Source: Rariloculus sp965263005 (GTDB lineage: Bacteria; Pseudomonadota; Gammaproteobacteria; Steroidobacterales; Rariloculaceae). From it: 64,000 bases of DNA. Made by a program: the position numbers and the translations under genes. Shown one piece after another: positions 50,469 to 60,010 of the stretch. How positions within the stretch are numbered: position 1 is the first letter of the stretch; each line of letters begins with the position of its first letter. The notes beneath the pieces are model-generated. The model saw nothing but the letters and a program-made list of their open reading frames with translations. It did not search any database and was not told the origin of the DNA. The stretch is from the NCBI RefSeq assembly GCF_965263005.1, contig NZ_OZ253579.1, forward strand, positions 3,720,001 through 3,784,000, read 5' to 3'.

Positions 50469-52061
50469 CTATTGCTCGCGCATCGCTGCCCGCAACATTT
50501 CGGCCGCCTCGGGAAATACTTTCTGCTCGTTGGCAAGAAAGAACCCCTCGGCCATCATGAGAGGCGTCCAGCCGAGGTCATTCGTGGCGAACACATCGGC
50601 GCCTTCGTCGATGAGGTAGCGCACGATCGAGGCTTGCTTGGAGATGATCGCGCCATGCAGGGCCGTCGAGCCGTTGAAGCGCGGGTCGCCGACGCCGCGA
50701 TCCGCAAGCTCGTCGAAATTGTGCGGATAGGTCTCCAGCGTGAACTCGGCGCTGCCTTCCATCGTGTAATCGCCGAAGTCCGTGCGCGCATCGATCCCGT
50801 TGCCGCGCTCGAGCGCGAGCTTCACTGCAGCCAGGCGCTCGGCTTCGGGCACGCCGGCCAACGGCCCGGGCGTCTCGCCTTCGTAGTAGTCGAGCCCGGC
50901 CGCGGCCATGAGCGGCGTGACGCCAGTGACCGTCGGAATCGTCGCGTCAGCGCCATACCCGGCCAGAAGCTCCATGAGCCGATAGTCGCCGTTGCGCGCG
51001 GCGACGTAGAAAGACGTCGCGCCGTTGTAGGTCAGATAATGGCGGCCGAGCATCATGCTCGGCGGGTTCAGCGCCTGGCCGCTGACCTTGTCGAAGCGCT
51101 GTTCCCTGAAAGCGGCGCGCGTGTTCGGATCGGCGCCGTGATCGAGCAGCTTGCGGGCGAGTTCGAGCGCCGTGACACGGCCGGTCGGGCGCGGCGCGGT
51201 TGCCGGCAGCGTATAGGATCGGATCGCATCCCAGGTTGCGCCGGGCTTGTGCAGCCAGGCAACGGTATGCAGCGCCGAGCCGCGCGGATCCGGTGCGTTC
51301 GGGTCGGCGCCCGCATCGAGCAACACTGACGCGAGATCGAAGTAGGCGTTGACCACCGCGATATTGAGCGCGCTCGTGCCGTCGGGCGCGGTGTCGTTGA
51401 CATCGGCGCCGAGCTCGAGCAGCTTCTCGACCGCTTCGGTGCGGTTTTCGCGCGCGGCAAGGAGCAGCGCCGTGAAGCCGCCGCTCGACCGGGCCGCGAT
51501 ATCCCCGCCGGCGGCGGCGAGCGCCGCAATCGCTTCCGCATTACCGTGGGTGGCCGCCCACATGAGCGCGGTCTGGCCGCGAAAGGGCTCGCTTGAATCG
51601 ACGTCGGCGCCGCGCTCGATGAGCATGACGATCGCGTCGGTCGCGCCATTGATCGCGGCGCTCATGAGCGCCGTCTGGCCTTCGCGCGAAGACTCGTTCG
51701 GATCCGCGCCCGCGTCGAGCAAAAGCCCGATCATCGCGGCGCTGCCGTTCGCAGCCGCGAGCGCGAGCGGCGTGACCTTGTAGCGTGTCGCGGCCGTGGC
51801 GTCGGCGCCCGCATCGAGCAACAGGCGTGCGATCTGCTGGCGATCGCCGAGCGCCGCGGCATGCAATGCCGTTGAGCCGTCGGGCAGGGCGCCATCGACG
51901 TCGGCGCCCTCGTCGAGCATGACGCGGACGGCCGCGGCGTCGTTGTACTCCACGGCCACGATCAAAGGCACGTCGGCCAGGACCAGTCCGGGCCATGCAG
52001 CCCACAGGACCGCTGCCACGCCAACACTCGATCTCAAGGACGCACTTCGAGCAATCATCAT
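50469..52061 (-). CDS. Exported ankyrin-repeat protein (module 2)
   Basis: 530 residues from the ATG at 52061, with GAGGAG just upstream. A signal peptide ending LVLA precedes about ten ankyrin repeats (DGSTALHAAALGDRQQIARL, GQTALMWAATHGNAEAIAAL, GSTALHGAIISKQASIVRYL). It is a clear paralog of the module 1 protein: same length, same repeat order, same inserted segment LGRHYLTYNGATSFYVAA. It is divergent from the DUF1592 gene with 70 bases between starts. It probably binds the DUF1592 or DUF1552 protein, judged from the conserved linkage. Confidence 0.9.
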   Translation of the reverse strand: MMIARSASLRSSVGVAAVLWAAWPGLVLADVPLIVAVEYNDAAAVRVMLDEGADVDGALPDGSTALHAAALGDRQQIARLLLDAGADATAATRYKVTPLALAAANGSAAMIGLLLDAGADPNESSREGQTALMSAAINGATDAIVMLIERGADVDSSEPFRGQTALMWAATHGNAEAIAALAAAGGDIAARSSGGFTALLLAARENRTEAVEKLLELGADVNDTAPDGTSALNIAVVNAYFDLASVLLDAGADPNAPDPRGSALHTVAWLHKPGATWDAIRSYTLPATAPRPTGRVTALELARKLLDHGADPNTRAAFREQRFDKVSGQALNPPSMMLGRHYLTYNGATSFYVAARNGDYRLMELLAGYGADATIPTVTGVTPLMAAAGLDYYEGETPGPLAGVPEAERLAAVKLALERGNGIDARTDFGDYTMEGSAEFTLETYPHNFDELADRGVGDPRFNGSTALHGAIISKQASIVRYLIDEGADVFATNDLGWTPLMMAEGFFLANEQKVFPEAAEMLRAAMREQ

Positions 52062-52131
52062 CACTCCTCGGCTTCGCCGGCCAGTATACAATCACTCGAA
52101 TTCCCAGGGATGCCGGGGGAGCAGATTGCAG

Positions 52132-54513
52132 ATGCCGATGACCCGAGGCACGCGCTCGCGCAGCGCGGCCGCCGCAGCCGGAGCGGTGGCCGGCGGCCTC
52201 CTCCTGCTCGGCCTCGGCGCCGCCTGGTGGTCGGATCATTTGCGCACGGGCGAAGCGGCCACGCGTAACGCGATCAGCGGCTACTGCATGGAGTGCCACA
52301 ACGCGGCCGATCAGACGGGGGGACTCGTGCTCGGCCCGGCGATGCTCGACGATGTCGGCGCGCGTACGGAAATCTGGGAGAAGGTCGCGCGCAAGATCGC
52401 CGACCGCGCCATGCCGCCGCTCGACCAGCCGCGGCCCGACGAAGCCGAGTATCTCGCGATCCAGAACTACCTGGAGGCCGAGCTCGACGCGCATGCGGCC
52501 GCGCGGCCGAACGCCGGCGTGCTGCCGCAATTCCACCGTTTGACGCGCACCGAGTACAAGAACGCGATTCGCGACCTGCTCGCGCTCGAGAATCTGCCGG
52601 CGGAGCTCGACTTCGAGTTGCTGCTGCCGGCCGACAACACATCGAGCGGCTTCGACAACCTCTCGGACCTGTTATCCATCTCGCCATCCGTCATGGAACG
52701 CTACATCGACGCGGCCACGAAAGTGAGTCGCCTTGCCGTCGGCGACATGACGACGGCGCCGCTCGTCAACCACCATCGCATGCCGCTCGACCGGCCGCAG
52801 GACATGCACGTCCCCGGCCTGCCGATCGGCACGCGCGGCGGACTTAACGTCGGGAGCTACTTTCCGCTCGACGCCGAATACGTGATCACGATCGAGTTCG
52901 CTACGCCCGCGCGCGGGGTCCACGAGCTCGAGGTGCTCATCAACGGCGCGCCGGTCGCGCGCGCCGAGGTCGGGCCGGGCGCCGGCGGCGCGGCGCTGCC
53001 GGAGCCTGTCGAGCTTCGCGTCGAGGCCGAGGCGGGTCCAGCGGAGATCGGCGTGACATTCATCGAGCGGACCCAGGCCGCCGATGAATCGATACTGCGG
53101 GTCAGGCGCCGCAGTCGCGGCACGTTGCCCGACATAGAGCTCGTCACGATCGCGGGACCGTTCGGTCCGTCCGGGCCCGGGCTCACGCCGAGCCGGGAAC
53201 GCATTTTTTCGTGTCATCCCGAACGGGGCGCGGACCAGGATGAAACCACCTGCGCAACCGAGATCCTGACGGTACTCGCGCGGCGCGCTTACCGGCGGCC
53301 CGCGACCGAGACCGACGTCGCCGATCTGATGCCGTTTTACCGGGCCGGACTCGCGAAAGGCGGCTTCGATCTCGGCATCCAGCAGTCGCTCGAGCGACTG
53401 TTGATCAGTCCGCAGTTTCTGTACAGGATCGAGCGGCTACCCCCCGACGCCGCGGCGGGCGCCGCGTTCGCCGTCAGCGATCTCGAGCTTGCCTCGCGTT
53501 TGTCGTTCTTTCTCTGGAGCAGTATCCCGGATGAGGAATTGCTGACGCTTGCGGCCGGCGGCCGGCTGGGCGAGCCGGGCGTGATCGAAGCCCAGGTCCG
53601 GCGCATGCTCGCCGACCCGCGCGCGGAATCGTTGGTCACGAACTTTGCGACGCAATGGCTCTTCCTGCCCGACATCGACGTCAAGGACCCCGATCTTTAT
53701 CTGTTCCGCAATTACGATGAGACCCTGCGGCGCGCGTTCGCGCGTGAGATCGAGCTTTTCGTCGGCAGCGTCTTTGCCGGCAACTCAAGCGTGCTCGATC
53801 TCCTGACGGCGAATCACACATTCGTCAACGAGCGCCTGGCCGAGCATTACGGCATGCCGAATATCGTCGGCAGCCACTTCAGGCGCGTGTCCCTGCCCGC
53901 GGACAGCCCGCGCGCGGGGCTCCTGGGCAAGGGCGGGATCCTGACGCTGACATCGTATTCGACGCGCACCTCGCCCGTGCTGCGCGGCAAATACGTGCTC
54001 GACAACCTGCTCGCGTCACCGCCGCCCGCTCCGCCGCCCGACGTGCCGAGCCTCGCGACCGAGGATGAAGCCGACGGCGCCGCACTCACGATGCGCGAGG
54101 CGCTCGCCCGGCACCGCGAGGACCCGGCCTGCGCAGGCTGCCATTACGATATGGATGCGATCGGGTTCGCGCTTGAGAATTTCGACGCCACGGGCCGGTG
54201 GCGTGACTGGGACTGGATTGCCGGCGCCGCGATCGACCCTGCCAGTGAACTGCCCGACGGCACGCCGATCGACGGCGTCGCGGGTCTGCGCGCCTATCTG
54301 GCCCGAAATCCCGAGCGCTTCGTTCGGGCATTCACGGAAAAACTGTTAATGTACGCGATTGGGCGCAATGTCCAGTACTACGATGCGCCGGCGGTGCGCG
54401 CCATCGTTCGCGGCGCGCGTAACGACGACTACGCGTTTGCATCGGTGGTCACGGGCATCGTCCGCAGCGTGCCGTTTCAGATGCGCAATGCCGAGACCAG
54501 AGGGACGCAATGA
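52132..54513 (+). CDS. Cytochrome-like DUF1587/DUF1592/DUF1588/DUF1585 protein (module 2)
   Basis: 793 residues. An N-terminal membrane segment (about 12-33), CMECH at 52-56, RLTRTEYKNAIRDLL, a beta-sandwich insert (YFPLDAEYVITIEFATPARG), SRLSFFLWSSIPDEELL, DPACAGCHYDMDAIGFALEN near 664 and YAIGRNVQYYDAPAVRAIV. It is a full-length paralog of the module 1 protein. GGGGGAG lies about ten bases before ATG 52132; ATG 52138 is also possible. Its stop overlaps the DUF1552 start (ATGA), so the two are translated together. Confidence 0.9.
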   Translation: MPMTRGTRSRSAAAAAGAVAGGLLLLGLGAAWWSDHLRTGEAATRNAISGYCMECHNAADQTGGLVLGPAMLDDVGARTEIWEKVARKIADRAMPPLDQPRPDEAEYLAIQNYLEAELDAHAAARPNAGVLPQFHRLTRTEYKNAIRDLLALENLPAELDFELLLPADNTSSGFDNLSDLLSISPSVMERYIDAATKVSRLAVGDMTTAPLVNHHRMPLDRPQDMHVPGLPIGTRGGLNVGSYFPLDAEYVITIEFATPARGVHELEVLINGAPVARAEVGPGAGGAALPEPVELRVEAEAGPAEIGVTFIERTQAADESILRVRRRSRGTLPDIELVTIAGPFGPSGPGLTPSRERIFSCHPERGADQDETTCATEILTVLARRAYRRPATETDVADLMPFYRAGLAKGGFDLGIQQSLERLLISPQFLYRIERLPPDAAAGAAFAVSDLELASRLSFFLWSSIPDEELLTLAAGGRLGEPGVIEAQVRRMLADPRAESLVTNFATQWLFLPDIDVKDPDLYLFRNYDETLRRAFAREIELFVGSVFAGNSSVLDLLTANHTFVNERLAEHYGMPNIVGSHFRRVSLPADSPRAGLLGKGGILTLTSYSTRTSPVLRGKYVLDNLLASPPPAPPPDVPSLATEDEADGAALTMREALARHREDPACAGCHYDMDAIGFALENFDATGRWRDWDWIAGAAIDPASELPDGTPIDGVAGLRAYLARNPERFVRAFTEKLLMYAIGRNVQYYDAPAVRAIVRGARNDDYAFASVVTGIVRSVPFQMRNAETRGTQ

Positions 54514-55841
54514 GATTCATCACGCAGAAAGCCATACCGCGGCGCACGTTCCTGCGCGGCGTCGGCGCTTCGCTGGCCCTGCCCGCGCTCGATGCGATGG
54601 TGCCGGCTTTCGGTCAAGCGCCGGCCGCGGTTCCACGGCTCGGCTTCGTCTATGTCGGCAACGGCGTCATTCATGACGACTTCAAGCCGGCGACGACGGG
54701 CACGGACTTTGCGCTGCCCCCGAATCTGCGACCGCTCACCGCCGTGCGCGAGCACATGAACGTGCTGACAGGGCTTTCGCATCTTGAGGCCGACGGCGAC
54801 GGCTCGGGCAACCACACGCGCGCGAGCGCGGCCTGGCTCACGGGCGTGCACGTCTACGACCGCACGCGCCCGGGCGTCGAGATCAAGGTCGCGACGAGCG
54901 CCGATCAGCTCGCCGCACAGCAAATCGGCGCCGGCACGCCGATTCAGTCTCTCGAGCTCACCGTCGACCCGCCCGAGCAAGGCAGTTGCGATTCGGGCGA
55001 TTGCTTTTACGTCAACACGGTCTCGTGGCGCAACGAAACGACGCCGAACATGACCGAGATCAATCCGCGCGTCGTCTTCGAGCGCCTGTTCGGTAACGGC
55101 GGCACGGGAGCCGAGCGGCTCGAGCGGGCGCAGCACAAGGGCAGCCTCCTCGACTCCGTCGACGCCGAAGCCAAGCGGCTCGTGCGCGAACTCGGTGTCG
55201 GCGATCGCGCCAAGATCCATCAATATCTCGATTCCGTGCGCGAGATCGAAGTGCGCATCGCAAACGCCGAAGCGCGCGGCGAGCAATCGATCGACTTGCC
55301 GGAGAGGCCGATCTCGATTCCCGATACCCTACAGGCGCATGCGTCGTTGATGTTCGATCTGCTCGGCCTTTCGTTTCAGACCGACTCGACGCGCGTAGGC
55401 TCGATGCTGCTCTCGCGGGAATTGAGCGGGCGAAGCTATGCCGAAGTCGGGGTGCCGGGCAATCATCACAGTATCTCGCATCACCGCAACGACCCCGATT
55501 TCATGTCGCAGAAGTCACGCATCGACACGCACAACGTCGACCTGCTCGCGCGCTTCATCGAGAAGCTTGCCGCTACGCCTGACGGTGACGGCTCGCTGCT
55601 CGACCAGAGCCTGATCGTTTACGGCGGCGGCATCGGTAACGGCAATCTGCACCTGCATTCGGACATTCCGTGCCTGACCTTCGGGCGCCTCGGCGGCAAG
55701 GTCGCAACGGGCCGCCACATCGCCTACCCGATGGATACCCCGATGTGCAATCTGCTCGTGACGATGCTCAATCACATGGGCGTCGAGATCGACAGCTTCG
55801 GCGACAGCTCAGGCGCGCTCGACCTCGACTCCGCGAGCTGA
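54510..55841 (+). CDS. Tat-exported DUF1552 protein (module 2)
   Basis: 443 residues. Twin-arginine signal PRRTFLRGVGASLALP (10 onward), GFVYVGNGVIHDDF, CDSGDCFYVNTVSWRNETTP, SHHRNDPDFMSQKSRIDTHN, GDGSLLDQSLIVYGGGIGNG. It is coupled to the DUF1592 gene by a four-base overlap, which I take as the ancestral arrangement. Both partners would work in the periplasm. The reaction is unknown. Confidence 0.9.
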   Translation: MRFITQKAIPRRTFLRGVGASLALPALDAMVPAFGQAPAAVPRLGFVYVGNGVIHDDFKPATTGTDFALPPNLRPLTAVREHMNVLTGLSHLEADGDGSGNHTRASAAWLTGVHVYDRTRPGVEIKVATSADQLAAQQIGAGTPIQSLELTVDPPEQGSCDSGDCFYVNTVSWRNETTPNMTEINPRVVFERLFGNGGTGAERLERAQHKGSLLDSVDAEAKRLVRELGVGDRAKIHQYLDSVREIEVRIANAEARGEQSIDLPERPISIPDTLQAHASLMFDLLGLSFQTDSTRVGSMLLSRELSGRSYAEVGVPGNHHSISHHRNDPDFMSQKSRIDTHNVDLLARFIEKLAATPDGDGSLLDQSLIVYGGGIGNGNLHLHSDIPCLTFGRLGGKVATGRHIAYPMDTPMCNLLVTMLNHMGVEIDSFGDSSGALDLDSAS

Positions 55842-55962
55842 ACGTATAGCCGACCGGGCCGGATCCCGGGGACTCGCGCACCGGTTGCCGTACGGACGCG
55901 CGTGACCCCGCCGCGCCAGAATTCCGACTCTGGCGCCTTCGTTTCAATCGGATGCCCTGAAC

Positions 55963-57822
55963 ATGGCCGACCGCGATTCGATGTACACCGCTGAATCCGA
56001 GCACACTGCCGGGCACGCCGGGGACCAGCCCCCGACGCGGGCGCCTCTCAAGCTGATGCTCGGGATCTCCCTGGCACAGGGTCTGGCCTTGTACCTGCTC
56101 TCACTGGCGCAGAGCAACGACGCCTGGCCGAGCGGTCAACCGATCTTGAATCTCCCGTTGTGGACCGTGGCGGTGGCGTGGCCGGTGTTGGTGCTGCTGA
56201 GCATCCAATCCGGCAACATGCGCCGCACGGTAGCCGGCGCAAGCCTGTTTACGGGACTCCTCGTGCTGGTCGCGATCTACACGGGTTGGCAGATGTCTCC
56301 GGCCGACGCATTCCCGAGCGAATCCATCGTCGCCGTGTTCGTGCTCACCGCGGCCGTCGCCTGTTTCAAGGCCCTGATGTACCTGCAGCCGCTCGCGGCT
56401 CGCCATGCCATCACCTATGACGCCCTGTTCGGCAATTCCTGGCGCAACTTCCTGACGACAGGGCTCGCCGCCGTGATGGCGGGCGCCGTCTTCCTGGTGC
56501 TCACGCTATCGGCGGCCCTGTTCAACGTGATCGGAATCGAGTTCTTCCTCGATCTGTTCCAGCAAATGTGGTTTGTATTTCCTGTCATCGCCGTTGCTTT
56601 CGGGCTTGGGGTGTTCATCTTCCGGGGGCTCGCCCGGTTGATCGACGGGCTGACCGTCCTGCTTGACGGCCTGATGCGATTGCTGTTGCCGCTGCTGATC
56701 ACGATGACCGCCGTATTTCTCGCGGCGCTGCCGTTCACGGGCCTGCAGCCGCTCTGGGAGGTCGGCAGCGGCACGGCGCTATTGATGGGCCTGAACGCAT
56801 TGGCGCTGTTCTTCCTCAACGCCGTCTACCAGACCGGCCGCAACGTACCGTATCCACTGATCGTGCATCGCCTGGTCTACGGCGGCGCCGTCCTTGTGCC
56901 GATCGTCTCCGGCCTCGCGCTCTACGGGCTGTCCCTGCGAATCGCCCAGTACGGCTGGACGGTGGAGCGCTGCTGGGTGCTGGCGGTCTGCATCCTTTTT
57001 GCGCTTTACTCCTGCGGTTATGCGGGCAGCATCCTCAGGCTTCGCGATACGTGGCCACGCAACCTGGCCCCGGTCAATCGGTCGATGGGCCTGGTCGTCC
57101 TGGCGTTGATGCTGCTTGCCAACAGTCCGTTGCTCGACTTCAGGAAAATCGCGCTGGCGAGCCAGCAGCAACGCGTGGACAGCGGCGAGCTCGAGCTTCG
57201 CGATTTCGATTTCTTCTACGCACGCGACCAGCTTGGACGGCCCGCCTACCTGTGGATGGAGTCCCTCGTGGACCAATTCGAGGAATCGGACCCGGAGTTG
57301 GTGGCACTGATCCGCAACCCGCTCCCCCCCTGGTTTCAAGCGGAATTCGGCGAACGAGGCGACATCTGGGAACGGATGATTTACCGGCCGGCCAGCTTTG
57401 AAGTTCCCGAAGGTGTCCGCAGGGAGATCGACGCTCTGAACGGGTCGACGCGGAGGATCTCGAGGGGCACGGACGAGGCCGCGGTTCCGGTACTCATCGA
57501 AGTGGACCTGGACGAGGACGGCGTCATGGAGTACGTCTTCGTCTCCCAACCCTTGTTCTCCCGTGCCTTTCAACGCCGCGACGATGCATGGCAGGCGCTG
57601 CGGGTTCAGTTTGTCGGTGCGCCGTCGCCCGCAATCGGCATCTGGGCCGTCGGCACTGTCGGCGCTATCGGCCCCGGCGGATTCCCGGCGAACGGGCCCT
57701 TCGACATATCCGATCCCGACGCACTCCGAACGAATCTGACGGAGGGGTCCATAGAGACCCTCGATCCCGAGTTCAAGGATCTGCGAATCGGCGAACTGAC
57801 GCTGCGGATCGTCGAGCGATGA
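55963..57822 (+). CDS. DUF4153 membrane protein
   Basis: 619 residues. About a dozen hydrophobic helices fill residues 30-390 (LMLGISLAQGLALYLLSLAQ; YTGWQMSPADAF; FLVLTLSAALFNVIGIEFF). A soluble C-terminal domain of about 220 residues follows (FDFFYARDQLGRPAYLWM; EVDLDEDGVMEYVFVSQPLF). The family is widespread and uncharacterised. It lies 121 bases after the DUF1552 gene on the same strand. A short relic of a second copy follows module 1, so it may belong functionally to the module. Confidence 0.85.
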   Translation: MADRDSMYTAESEHTAGHAGDQPPTRAPLKLMLGISLAQGLALYLLSLAQSNDAWPSGQPILNLPLWTVAVAWPVLVLLSIQSGNMRRTVAGASLFTGLLVLVAIYTGWQMSPADAFPSESIVAVFVLTAAVACFKALMYLQPLAARHAITYDALFGNSWRNFLTTGLAAVMAGAVFLVLTLSAALFNVIGIEFFLDLFQQMWFVFPVIAVAFGLGVFIFRGLARLIDGLTVLLDGLMRLLLPLLITMTAVFLAALPFTGLQPLWEVGSGTALLMGLNALALFFLNAVYQTGRNVPYPLIVHRLVYGGAVLVPIVSGLALYGLSLRIAQYGWTVERCWVLAVCILFALYSCGYAGSILRLRDTWPRNLAPVNRSMGLVVLALMLLANSPLLDFRKIALASQQQRVDSGELELRDFDFFYARDQLGRPAYLWMESLVDQFEESDPELVALIRNPLPPWFQAEFGERGDIWERMIYRPASFEVPEGVRREIDALNGSTRRISRGTDEAAVPVLIEVDLDEDGVMEYVFVSQPLFSRAFQRRDDAWQALRVQFVGAPSPAIGIWAVGTVGAIGPGGFPANGPFDISDPDALRTNLTEGSIETLDPEFKDLRIGELTLRIVER

Positions 57823-57842
57823 TTTCATGCGGCAGTCGCCGC

Positions 57843-58481
57843 CTACCGATTCCGTAAGCTCGACACGCGCGGCTCAGCGACTCGGCGGGCGGCATTGAGC
57901 TCGCCCTTCAGCAACGCGATAGGCCCTTCCAGCACACGCTTCAGGAAGGCGTTGCCGCTCGTACGACGCTTGCTGAATTCGCTTACGGTGTAGAGCGTGG
58001 GGTTGATTTTTCGACCCAGCCGTTTTTCGACGTCAAAGAGATGCGAATATAGATCTTCCAGGGTCAGGTCATTGGATACGACGAGCAGATCAATATCGCT
58101 CCTGGCCGTATCCGATCGCTTTGCCACGGAACCGTAGATTAGCGCCAGGGAAATTCGAGCTTCCAGCGGTTCGAGCCCCGCCCGCACCTGCTCCTGGACT
58201 CCGACGGTCTTGCGAATGATCGAGCATAGCTCCTGAAAAACAGGTGCATCGGCGTTAGCTCTGTAGTGCTTTTGATTCCCGCGCCGCATAGTGTTGACCA
58301 GCCCGCTGCGCTCGAGCCGAGAGAGCTCGCGCTGTACGGTGCCGCGCCCGACATCGGCGAGTTCGATCAGCTCGGTGACGAAGAAGCTCCGTTCCGGTTG
58401 GCCAAAGAGCAATCCGAGCAGGCGCTGCTGAGTAGCGGTGAACAATGCATCCGCAAGGGATTTGGAAGATGCGGCCGCCAC
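57843..58481 (-). CDS. Winged-helix MNT-type nucleotidyltransferase
   Basis: 212 residues from the GTG at 58481. The N-terminal winged helix (about 18-75; ELIELADVGRGTVQRELSRL) is followed by a minimal nucleotidyltransferase core: GSVAKRSDTARSDIDLLV with Gly117-Ser118 and Asp129/Asp131. Such proteins are found as antitoxins with HEPN toxins or as lone regulators; no HEPN gene is adjacent. A GTG at 58529 would add 16 residues but lies in the operator at about the predicted transcription start, so the later GTG behind CGGAGAA is preferred. Confidence 0.82.
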   Translation of the reverse strand: MAAASSKSLADALFTATQQRLLGLLFGQPERSFFVTELIELADVGRGTVQRELSRLERSGLVNTMRRGNQKHYRANADAPVFQELCSIIRKTVGVQEQVRAGLEPLEARISLALIYGSVAKRSDTARSDIDLLVVSNDLTLEDLYSHLFDVEKRLGRKINPTLYTVSEFSKRRTSGNAFLKRVLEGPIALLKGELNAARRVAEPRVSSLRNR

Positions 58482-58520
58482 TGTCGTCGTTCTCCGGGAT
58501 TCCTGGTCGCCGGCTGAATT

Positions 58521-58564
58521 TATACCCACAGTGGGTATATTAATACCCGTTTCGGGTACGTCAA
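58521..58564 (-). promoter_or_regulatory. Promoter with two palindromic operators for the nucleotidyltransferase gene
   Basis: TATACCCACAGTGGGTATA (58521-58539) is a perfect palindrome. TACCCGTTTCGGGTA (58544-58558) is a second one with the same GGGTA half-site. On the minus strand TTGACG (58559-58564) and TAATAT (58537-58542) form a promoter with a 16-base spacer, and the second palindrome fits the spacer almost exactly. Self-repression by the winged helix is likely. Confidence 0.6.
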
Positions 58565-58571
58565 GCTCAAA

Positions 58572-58778
58572 GTGCCCGCGGCTGGAAACTCTGCGCCGTT
58601 AACCGCACTGTTTACATTCGTCCTTGTAGCTTCGCTGTCGGGCACTGCCGGTGCACAAACCCCCGGATCTATCGAACATGAGGCGGTTCGGGAATCCCGC
58701 TCGGGCGAGCGGGTAGAGGATCGTCACCTGAAGTGCTTTTTCAGCTTGTCTTTGACGCAGTGGCCACCCAGGAATTAG
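58572..58778 (+). CDS. Possible small secreted protein or gene relic
   Basis: 68 residues from a GTG. A plausible signal peptide (PLTALFTFVLVASLSGTAGA) ends at an AGA-Q site, followed by about 40 polar residues ending KCFFSLSLTQWPPRN. No ribosome-binding site is visible and no family is known to me. The hydrophobic leader makes it more than random, but it may be the remains of a longer exported protein. Confidence 0.25.
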   Translation: MPAAGNSAPLTALFTFVLVASLSGTAGAQTPGSIEHEAVRESRSGERVEDRHLKCFFSLSLTQWPPRN

Positions 58779-58868
58779 AGTCTGACCTGCTCGGATCAGG
58801 AGCACCCCAACGGTCGTGACCAACAGGCCGTGGGTCGAGTGGCAGAAATACTGCGCGGGGAGATCGGA

Positions 58869-59942
58869 ATGAAGCAGCAACTTGGTGTCGGGCTACTGTG
58901 TGGTGCAGGCGTTGTGCTCGGAGCGCAGTTGGCGCTGGCCCAGGAGGCGTTCGAGCCCCTGCCGTTGTGGGCTTACGCGTGGAGCACGCAGCCTGAACCC
59001 GGCGACCAGCCGGGCGCACAGCCTTTCCCGATCGAGGGCCCTCGCCCGGGTGACGACCCGGTGGACGTAAACACACCGAGACAAGTCGAAGGCAGCAGCG
59101 CAACGTACACGCGCATGGACATCCGCGACGGCCACAACGTGATCGACTGGTTCCCCGGCGACCACCCGCCCATGCCCGACATCATGCGGCACGGTCCTGC
59201 GAGCCTCATGGTCGTGCGCGGTTGGGGCTGCGGCTCGTGCCATCTGCCCAACGGCAAGGGACGGCCCGAAAACGCCCCGCCGGCCGGGCAGCCGGTCGAG
59301 TACACGATCCGGCAGTTGCAGGACATGGCGAGCGGGCTCAGATACAGCGCCGACCCGCGAAAACCGAACTCTCCGACAATGAACCTGCTCGCGGCCGCGA
59401 TGACCGAAGAGGAGATGCGCGAGGCGGCGGAATATTTCGCTGCGATGCCGTGGACACCCTGGATGCAGGTGATCGAGGCGGACACGATCCCGGAAATGCA
59501 CCTCGAAGAGGGCAATATGTTCATCACCGTCGGGAAGGAGCCGACCGAACCGCTTGATGGGCGAATCATCGAGACGCCCGAAGATGAGTTCCAGGCCAAT
59601 TACCTGCGTAATCCGCGCTCGGGATGGATCGTGTACGTACCGGTAGGCAGTCTCGCGAAGGGCGAGGAGCTGGTCACGACGGGAGCGGGCAAGACGTTCC
59701 AGTGCGGTATCTGCCACGGAGCCGATCTCATGGGTCTGGCCAACATCCCGGGCATCGCCGGGCGATCGCCCAGCTACATGATGCGCCAGCTCCACGACAT
59801 GAAGGTGGGCACGCGAAACGGCCTCGGAGTGGAGCTCATGGACCAGGTCATCGCCGATCTGACGGTCGAGGACATGACGAACATCGTCGCCTATCTGGCC
59901 TCGCTCACGCCGCCGACATCGGCGCCGACGGATCTGCAGTAG
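58869..59942 (+). CDS. Secreted diheme cytochrome c
   Basis: 357 residues. The ATG at 58869 has GGGGAG upstream. Signal peptide (about 1-24), two haem c motifs CGSCH (121-125) and CGICH (279-283), and methionine-rich blocks that can supply axial ligands (MTEEEMREAAEYFAAMP; MMRQLHDMKVG). It resembles two fused class I cytochrome domains and should act as a periplasmic electron carrier or dehydrogenase partner. No dehydrogenase gene is adjacent; the partner may be one of the exported enzymes in this window. Confidence 0.9.
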   Translation: MKQQLGVGLLCGAGVVLGAQLALAQEAFEPLPLWAYAWSTQPEPGDQPGAQPFPIEGPRPGDDPVDVNTPRQVEGSSATYTRMDIRDGHNVIDWFPGDHPPMPDIMRHGPASLMVVRGWGCGSCHLPNGKGRPENAPPAGQPVEYTIRQLQDMASGLRYSADPRKPNSPTMNLLAAAMTEEEMREAAEYFAAMPWTPWMQVIEADTIPEMHLEEGNMFITVGKEPTEPLDGRIIETPEDEFQANYLRNPRSGWIVYVPVGSLAKGEELVTTGAGKTFQCGICHGADLMGLANIPGIAGRSPSYMMRQLHDMKVGTRNGLGVELMDQVIADLTVEDMTNIVAYLASLTPPTSAPTDLQ

Positions 59943-59955
59943 CGGCGCGCAACCG

Positions 59956-60010
59956 CCAGCCCGTGGCAAGATCCCCGCGTGGCACCGAGGTCGGCGAGGC
60001 GCCCGCCCCT
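59956..60010. repeat. Dispersed palindromic element, copy 8 (left arm)
   Basis: CCAGCCCGTGGCAAGATCCC followed by CGCGTGGCACCGAGGTCGGC and GAGGCGCCCGCC matches the left third of copies 3 and 7. It is followed by an unrelated inverted repeat (AGCGGTTA at about 60014, TAACCGCT at about 60052). The rest of the gap to 60115 has no gene. Confidence 0.75.
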
